NCBI GenBank assembly: GCA_022985045.1
Contig: CM040968.1
Span: 15,730,896-15,794,895 of the forward strand
Origin: Macadamia tetraphylla
Lineage: Eukaryota; Streptophyta; Magnoliopsida; Proteales; Proteaceae
Direction of reading: 5' to 3'
Length of the DNA: 64,000 bases
Within the stretch, counting starts at the first letter, position 1. Every line of letters begins with the position of its first letter. Both the position numbers and the translations under genes were made by a program. This document shows, piece after piece, positions 56,893-64,000 of this stretch. Under the pieces are notes generated by a model. The model saw nothing but the letters and a program-made list of their open reading frames with translations. It had not been told where the DNA came from and ran no database searches.

Positions 56893-57907
56893 CCCCAATG
56901 CCACGACCTAACCAATTTGGTGACCAAGTGGTTTGGCTTCTGGCTGCCTGGTTGTGTTCCCTGCACTACCCAGACACAGGCTCGTGAAATTACTGTCCCA
57001 CCAGATGCATGGGCTCTCATTTGTTCTTGCACTTGTGCAGTAACCATACAACCAGGCAGCTCTCCTGCACATAAAGTATATTAATGATTTGGGAAAATGG
57101 TTTTCGTGGAGAATGTGGCCCTATCCCAGACACATTGGGGGGAGAGGGCAAAATGAAATGGGAATGGTGCATCTATTGATGTTTTCTTCTGGATTCCTAT
57201 TGGCCCCTCGCAGGCACGTAGTAGTCGCATTCCCCCATTAGTAACACTGCGCCTAATGATTTTGTTGATTTTGTAGGAACAGATAGACGAAGAATTTGAT
57301 TTGAGGAGTCCCATCATCAAATTAACCTAAACCAGTGACGCGCATGTGCTTGCAGGAGACATTTTTAGCAATCTCTTTTGTGGTGACTAGCACGTTATGC
57401 TCTTGTAATTATTTTCACTACAATATCTTTTGTATTGATTTGCATGTACCTATATCCTTTGCATGTGTGACCTATAGATATGTATATATAGGTAGGGGAG
57501 ATGTTGTCTGTTTTTGGCAGCAATTAATGCATATTGGTGCTACCTTCATGCCATGTGGAAATTTTTCAGTCCAACCCAAAGTGAGATGTTTTGATTTTTA
57601 ATGCTTATACCAGAATATCGTTAGGCTTACTGAACGTGTAGGGTAAAGGGAAGAGAGAAAATAAGGAATAGAGATAAAATAGGAAAATTAAATAAATGAA
57701 AAAAAAAAAGGATAAGCAGCCTTATGGGTAAGGCTACAATGTCTCGGTTTAATTGGGTGGTAGGCAATGCTCATCTCAAAGAGAAAAAAATAGGGGTTTC
57801 ATCATTCTTACTTCTCCATTCTCAATCACTACTAAATATGGCTGTATAACTATTACATAACTTACCATTCTTAATGGGATACAACTACTACTATTACCAC
57901 GACTCGG
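56893..57907. other. Intergenic, possible repeat
   Basis: GC-richer text at 56893-57075 (cagacacaggctcgtgaaat) looks like a diverged repeat; its ends were not found. Otherwise nothing recognised. Confidence 0.3.
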
Positions 57908-58040
57908 ATTGAGCTCCTCTGTGGCGTAACACAGTGTTTGGCACGTATTCAACGGCTAGAAACGCCTTGACATGCAGTCCAAGATGTTTTTAGGCGTTGG
58001 ATACGTGCCAGACATTGTGTTGCTCCATGAGGAACCAAAT
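57908..58040. repeat. Long fold-back with 12-base loop
   Basis: The arm 57908-57968 and the complement of 57981-58040 match through about 60 bases with mostly single transitions (core gtttggcacgtattcaacgg against gtctggcacgtatccaacgc). The loop is gacatgcagtcc. No target duplication was recognised. It may be a small MITE or a hairpin-RNA source. Confidence 0.8.
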
Positions 58041-58408
58041 CCCCACAACCCATTAACACTGTTGATATTCAAACTCTCAATTACAATAACCTACACACGA
58101 TATTGCAACTTACAATACCTATTAAACACGACATGTAATTGTCCTATGCATGATTTGTATGTGCCATAGCTATCTAGCCACGTAACACTTACCTTGTAAT
58201 TATCATAATGCCCTTTTACAATAGAGGAGGCAAAACTATAAACTGTCCTTTTCATTAATACAAAAGGATGTACAAGATTATATCAATCTACGCACTACAC
58301 ATCAAATTTAAACCCAAATCAATAAGGAAAACGTGTAAAATGGAAATTTACCTCATGTTGCACAACAAACTCAGTGGCCAAATGAGAGAGAAATCTCAAA
58401 AAATTGTC

Positions 58409-58445
<37 letters not shown>

Positions 58446-59015
58446 ATGCTGATAGAGTTGACTCATAGCATCACCAGAATCGCCCATACTCGAGCTTGGG
58501 TTCGGTTGACTCCAATGCGAATTCGGCTGATTCAACCATTTCTGATTCGATTATCTGTAACACGGCTTAACCCATTTTATTTCCAACCCACTGACATATA
58601 CTCTCTCTCTCCACTTGCTTGGTCAAAGAAATTTCTTTTAGGGTGGCTAACTTCATTTGATACATCATAGCAAAATAGATGCAAGTCTAGGTAAGAGTGG
58701 ATATACACTCCTTCTATCACATGGCATGCTAAATGGAGATATCTGGACTACTGAGGAGGAAGAGGATACCATGTATTGATCAGGTGTTAAATTTGGAAAC
58801 TTTGATTTAATTTGGGAGCAATCTGAGTGGAAATTGCAAACTGCTAATTGTCCTACCCTTATGACCCTCTGAGTTTTTAAAATCGGATCGAAATTAGTAG
58901 AGTTGACCTATTCCTGGACGATGCAAATCAGACTGATCCCATTCTGATTCTGAGATTTTAAACTTAGACCACACTTTTTTTTGGGGGGTGCCCACCTTAT
59001 AATGTAGCCTTCTAG
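58041..59015. other. Intergenic with TA microsatellite
   Basis: A 30-base TA run at 58412-58441. No gene recognised. Confidence 0.4.
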
Positions 59016-59021
59016 ACAAAA

Positions 59022-59118
59022 TTTTTTTTTTTAATATAAATGTCCCATTGAGAGTTGAACTCACGGCTTTTTAATTGTGAGGTATTGATCCTTACCAACT
59101 AAACTACCCACTTAGGGA
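59022..59118 (-). mobile_element. tRNA-derived SINE remnant A
   Basis: On the minus strand an A-box-like TAGTTTAGTTGG (59095-59106) and a B-box-like GAGTTCAACTC (about 59052-59062) are spaced about 33 bases apart, followed by a short body and an A run (59022-59033). That is the layout of a plant tRNA-derived SINE or retro-pseudogene. Confidence 0.6.
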
Positions 59119-59244
59119 ATAGGTGGTGGGGGTGAGCTTCTACCTTAGTGACAAGCAACTAAATAATTGGGTCTAGCATAATTCTAGGGAAGGTTGAGAT
59201 TCAACCTCCCACCCCACATCTTTCTTGAAATGGTAGTAGTAGTA

Positions 59245-59455
59245 TAGTAATATGTATGGCCTAGTAAGCCCCCTTGCTATCCCCTTGTAGGTCCCTGTTT
59301 GGCCCCTAGTGGGTCCTTCTTTAGCCTTGGTGTGGTGAGCCAGAAGGGGGGAATAAAATGTCTAACATCTGATAGTGGGCATGTGGGAGAGTCAAACTAG
59401 TGACCTCTCCCTTGGTCTTATGCCAACGCTTTATCACCGCATCAAGAGGCGCTTC
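59245..59455 (-). mobile_element. tRNA-derived SINE remnant B
   Basis: The minus strand reads gatgcggtgataaagcgttgg (A-box-like, 59423-59443) and, about 30 bases on, GTCACTAGTTTGACTC (B-box-like, about 59389-59404), then a body without coding capacity. It differs from remnant A and is therefore a second family. The 3' end is approximate. Confidence 0.58.
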
Positions 59456-59896
59456 AACTAACTTTTACTTTTCCCACATAGAAAAAATTGTTTGAGTTAA
59501 CCAAGTGTCAAATTTCAAACTCAAATTCAATCATATACACTTCCATTTAACGATTTATCCTCCCATGTATGTTCATGCGCCTTTCAAATCTTAGAATCCT
59601 CTCGAATTTGTTCCATGCTTACTTTACATGTGACCACCTTCATCTTCATCTTCATTTAGATTAAAAATTGATATGTGAGGAGGTGATCTTGGGTGTCACA
59701 AAATTTCTGCCTCATCGGACCTACCACATGACAACATTAGGTGCCCTCCATAGAATCTTTCCCAAAGTGCCTGTTTAGGAACTGTAAGCACTGATGTGGC
59801 TTGCATTACCATGCACAACAGCATTAATTGACTTATACCATTAAGTGAGAGTCGCAAAAAAATTACCACATAACCATTTTGATGGGACGAGGTAGT

Positions 59897-59943
<47 letters not shown>

Positions 59944-60643
59944 GAGTTTGGAATTGATTCGAACCTGGTTTCAATGAATAGGAATCCATCTGTCCCTACT
60001 GTAACCTACTTAGTAGTCCCTTCATCATCTTCTGATCCCATAATAAAGGGTAATAAACTAGTAAAAAAAATAAGTGGACACCTTTTAATTCCTTTCAATA
60101 ATCATGATTAGAAACAGATCATGTCTTTTATTAAACGCATGGGCGGCGACTTTTCAACCACACATTTGCTACGGGCTGTACGGGTAGGGTATTTCTCTTA
60201 TTGTCAAAGGGGTTATGTACCCAAATTATATAGTTAGACAAATTAATTAAAAAAAAAAAAAAATAATAAGAGAACAAAATAGATGAGACAACCACTCCAT
60301 ATAGCCACCTAAAAGGTGAGAATTGTGAACCAAGTGGGTTATGACAAGGAGACAATGGCTTTCTTTTACACCTTTCTAAAGATGCACATTCCCATGATAC
60401 TAACTTTTGAGAGAGAGAGAGAGAGAGTTAGAGTTATCTGCATTTGGAAAATCTAAAGGATATAAGTGACATGTGATTAAAAGAACCATAGAGGAGTACA
60501 TAAATCTAAAGGATATAAGTGACATGTGATTAAAAGAACCATAGAGGAGTACATTAATCCATGCTCGTCTAGCTAAACAAGGATTGACTTCCTATATGTA
60601 CATGTCACATCTTATCTAGCCAAAAATCCAACTGAATTGGAGC
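59456..60643. other. Intergenic with GA microsatellite and tandem duplication
   Basis: A GA run at 59899-59937, a shorter one at 60412-60427, and the 53-bp duplication annotated separately. No gene recognised. Confidence 0.45.
60450..60555 (+). repeat. 53-bp tandem duplication
   Basis: aatctaaaggatataagtga... at 60450-60502 is repeated at 60503-60555 almost without change. Confidence 0.92.
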
Positions 60644-61157
60644 TAAGAGTGTTAATTGGTTCGATTTGATATAATATTTTTTAGGTAAAATCAAAATCGA
60701 ATCATTTAATCAATGGTTTTATATATTGAAATCGAAACCATTTTTAAACGGTTTTCTTATATTTTTAAAATTTTTTTTACAAACGACTTCTTTACCTTTA
60801 AAATTTTTGGTGAAATGGATATAAATTTTCACATTGAATTGAATTATTTATTATTATATACTTTTTTTTAATAGTTGTTTAATGTAAACTATATATTTTT
60901 TTTATTGAAATGTATGTAAACTTAACATTGAATAACCTAAAGTTACTATGTATATCTTAATCGGTTTAATGGTTTAGTTAAACGGTTTACCAATGGTTTG
61001 GTTTAAATGTTAAAATCAAAACCAAACCATTTATTACAATTTCAATTTTAAACTGAGACCAAATCATTTATTAAATGGTTTCATGGTTTTAGTGTAAACT
61101 ACTTGATTCAATTTTAGTAAACGACTTTGCTTTCAAATTCACATCCTTAGTTGGAGC
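60636..61157. mobile_element. hAT-type MITE, TAAGGGTGTCAAT family, copy 3
   Basis: 60644-61149 (506 bp) has ends taagagtgttaattgg and the complement of taaggatgtgaatttg, flanked by attggagc (60636-60643) and gttggagc (61150-61157), 7 of 8. The interior is AT-rich with aaccatttaataa-type units. Confidence 0.8.
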
Positions 61158-61619
61158 ATTATCACCCACACTGTGATATATATTGTTTTAGGGTCATAGG
61201 CTGAAAAATAAAGACAGACGGCACTGAAATAATTTGAGAATAATTCGTTTTTAAAAGTTGTGATCTGAATTAGCAATGCAAGTGGGCTGGGCTTGTGTTA
61301 AGTGGTTGATTCACTTGCAAATTAATTATGGGCTGGTGCTCAGGGTTTCGTTTGTTAAATAATTATATGTTTCAGATTATTGTTGCAACATAATCTCAAA
61401 TATTTTTACCCAAAAAAAAAAAAATCTCAAAATTTTTTTCTTGGGGGTAGAAAGAAATCTTATTCATCTAAACATGAAGAAGACATAATTATAGAGTTAC
61501 CAGCTTCTAATAACAATGGAGTGGAATTAGGTCATACTATCATATACGTCACTAATAAAGCTTTTATGGCTAGGGAGTCAGTTAAATGTTAAACTCCCTA
61601 GAGATTTTTTGAACTACAC
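61158..61619. other. Intergenic, nothing recognised
   Basis: A plus-strand open frame at 61380-61592 has no recognisable family. Confidence 0.3.
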
Positions 61620-61990
61620 TCACTAAAATAAGTGGTTAAATGACGAATAATATCCTCCACAATAAGTTGCATCGGACTGGGATGTTATTAGATGCATCGG
61701 TTATGAAATCACATAGCACCTTAGAGTTTGTTTCCACCAGTAAGCACTCTACAATGTCTGATTGAGTTTCCATAAGACCACTTCTGATTGCCATTGCCTC
61801 CCTTGCCAGAATGTTGTCAAAGGAGGTTGGTTTTGACTTCGCCAATCATGAGTTTTTTCTCAGAATGATCTTGAATCACCACACCTAATCCTCCCTTTCG
61901 CTTATCATGAACCCAAGCAACATTCATGTTAAGTATAAAGAAAGAGAGAGGAGAGCCTATATGTAATAGATATGCATGTACCTATACGTG
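61620..61990 (-). pseudogene. RNase H-like domain relic of an L1-type LINE
   Basis: Minus-strand frames read KGGLGVVIQDHSEK (about 61865-61905), then LAREAMAIRSGLMETQ (about 61760-61810) and VETNSKVLCDFITDAS (about 61690-61735), the order of the RNase H domain at the end of plant L1 ORF2. One frameshift lies near 61835. Confidence 0.7.
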
Positions 61991-62392
61991 TTTCAATGGG
62001 TTTACCAAAATACCCATAAACCCTAAAAATTTTCCTCGGTGGTTGCCACTCCCAAACCCCCCACCATAGACTGCTAGTTCGTCAAGATCTCAATAATGAA
62101 GATAACACTCACCACGGGTTTTTGATGATCTTTCAGAATCAGCCCACAAACCCGTGCAACAAAATACAAAACATTGTACCCCCACATGGAAGGCAATCTA
62201 ACCTCAATGTTTTTTATAGATAAATTAGGGGGAAGGGACCGGGATAAGTGCAGTATTTGATCTCAACACTTCTCTCCACCCAACCCTTAACCCCTCTCCC
62301 AAAAAAAAAAAAAAAAAAAATTACAAGTTAGTGTTTATGTGAATGTTATTTTATGTTACCATTTCTACTTTTAACAGTGATATAATTTTATT

Positions 62393-62820
62393 TTTGTTTT
62401 TTAGGTAAATAAAAATTTATTAAAGAAAAAGAGAACTATGCGAACACATCCCCAAGGGAAACAAAAGAAGGGAAGCCCAAACCAAAATAAAGATATGCTA
62501 AGCCTACTTAGAAGAAGCTGAATCTGAAAACCCCTAGAATAACCAATGTGTTGATTCCTTGTATTATCTGAATCAGCAAACTGTAGATTGTTACCTTATT
62601 CTTGATCTCAAAATCAATAGAGCTCCAATTCTGGATATAGGATCGAGAAGTAGAAGACCACCTACGCTTATTTCTTTCCCACCACATGCGATGAATAGAA
62701 GCATAAAAACTAGTTTGAAAACATGATTATAGACCAACGTACAGTTCATTCTTAATCTACATCCATTCTTGTTCCACCGACATGCATGATATTTAATTTG
62801 GCTGGTCATTAAAAGTATGT
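62393..62820 (-). mobile_element. 5'-truncated L1-type LINE
   Basis: Minus-strand frame ASIHRMWWERNKRRWSS (about 62630-62700) is the C-terminal L1 ORF2 motif. The 3' end reads ttctttaataaatttttatt, then an A-rich tail at 62385-62403. The zinc-binding part is truncated at the 5' side. Confidence 0.65.
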
Positions 62821-64000
62821 CTGTCTAAAGATCAGGAGAAGATAAGATAACCTTGTGCAACAATGATATGAATAAATCTAAAAAGTGTATCTAACTTTAA
62901 AAATCTAAAGTGAACTTTTAAATGAAGTTTCATACCAATTTAATGGTTCCGTATGTCACCTTCTAACAGAAGACCATTTACTAGTTTCTGGACTTTCTTC
63001 TTGTTCATTCTCTTCCTTTTCTCTTCATTGTATTGGCCAGCTGCTTTTTTGTTACTACAGCCCAAGTGATATCGGCTTTTTTAGGGTAGGGTTTGACTTT
63101 TGTTGGGTCCTGTAGTTTATCTCTTTTCTCTTGTGGCAATGTTATTGAAAAAAAAGGGTAAGTGCCCTCTCTCTCTCTCTCTCTTTGGGAGTGCGGTCTA
63201 CTTTAGCATTTCTTATATCTATCACTCTAATCTTTCAAATGAGGCATAGAGGTGTCTTTTCACATGAGAGAGAGAGAGAGAGAGAGAGGGGGAGGCACTA
63301 CCCACTTTCCTGGGCAAAGTTCTTTTTCCCTTAAAAATCTCAAGAACAATAAATCTAGGCCAAATTTTATTAAAAAAAGACGTAAAGTGAGGATATGATT
63401 TAAGTATTTCTAACTTGTCAATTACTTTTGGGAAATGTTAATATTCACCAAGGTACGTAAATGAAAATTATAGAATTCATCGTTGCCAACTGGAAAGAAA
63501 TAATAAATATGGGTCAATCCATATCGAGGATCTTGTGTCCATCTCACCGGTATATTTTCAATCGAATAAGAAAAAAAAAAAAGAAGTGGGTCCATTCATG
63601 GTTCAAAGTTACAGAAAAATATGTATAAGAATACCATAAACCTTTATTCAATAATGAAGATTATTGTGTAATTTATACATATTTGGAGACGCATTTTAAC
63701 CCATATAATATGTTCATCATTTTATTTTGAAATTTAAGCAATGAGATAGTTGAAGAATCCTTTATAACATGGATCCACTCAACCAATATCGATTAACAAT
63801 AATTTGTAAATTGGAAAATTTACAAACTATCGTGAACATTATAAGCCCTAATTATTATTTTTTCTTCTAAAGAAACAAAGAAACAGAACAAAAAGAATAA
63901 AACACATAAAATGTTTGCCGACATCTATCAGCCATAGTAATAAAAACTTATCCACCCAGTGAAAATATTGTCCGATTTCTGTGGCAGAAGAAGCTAAATG
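62821..64000. other. Intergenic, AT-rich, no gene recognised
   Basis: Contains a CT run (63167-63184) and a GA run (63266-63289) lying in an inverted-repeat context. No ORF of note reaches the right edge. Confidence 0.4.
63150..63325. repeat. Inverted repeat built around CT/GA runs
   Basis: The left text gggtaagtgccctctctctc and the complement of the right text gagagggggaggcactaccc pair beyond the simple repeat itself, suggesting a small fold-back element rather than two chance microsatellites. Confidence 0.4.

Noticed and set aside
59095..59110. Functional tRNA gene
   Set aside because: A- and B-box-like motifs exist, but no full cloverleaf with paired acceptor arms is evident, and an A run follows, so a SINE or pseudogene fits better.
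59696..59989. 97-codon minus-strand frame with Leu-Ser repeats
   Set aside because: The repeat is the translation of the GA microsatellite, and the rest has no domain.

Overview
This is nuclear DNA from a flowering plant. The evidence is intron-containing genes with plant-type splice sites and AT-rich introns, plant families (PUX7-like UBA/UAS protein, DUF3444 J-like protein), plant retroelement families, an endogenous plant pararetrovirus and tRNA-derived SINEs. I cannot name the species. Gene density is very low: three protein-coding genes are supported, and most of the rest is transposable elements in several layers.

Layout. (1) 1-6528: a minus-strand Ty3/gypsy chromovirus running off the left edge, with gag, protease, RT/RNase H, integrase and chromodomain all decayed. 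A roughly 716-bp Mutator-like element sits inside gag. (2) 6843-11954: a plus-strand relative of it that kept gag but lost nearly all of pol. Its 3' LTR holds a nested solo LTR and two tandem duplications. (3) 11966-14522: two RTE-type LINE fragments in opposite orientation. (4) 14640-24190: a minus-strand PUX7-like gene. Six exons (about 228 codons, first half of the protein) are visible; the second half lies beyond the left edge or is lost, so its sixth intron, if real, exceeds 14.6 kb and contains everything in (1)-(3). Its introns carry solo LTRs, a 5'-truncated L1 with a 14-bp target duplication, MITEs and a group II intron domain V-like hairpin.

(5) 24629-35315: a single, circularly permuted genome of an endogenous caulimovirid (florendovirus-like), bounded on both sides by TA dinucleotide runs and split by a 2.69-kb solo LTR with a TCAGA duplication. 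It is decayed and annotated only as a fossil. (6) 35468-38410: an RTE remnant split by a 2.75-kb TIR element, itself holding a hAT-type MITE. (7) 42614-44800: an intact intronless J-like/DUF3444 protein gene. (8) 46801-47151: an intact small lysine-rich protein gene resembling FAM32A. (9) 47.2-64 kb: no confident gene; LTR, L1 and SINE remnants, MITEs, a TIR element carrying an exon-like cargo, fold-backs, microsatellites and short tandem duplications.

The three genes show no functional link. The window is mainly a record of successive insertions, several dated relative to each other by nesting.
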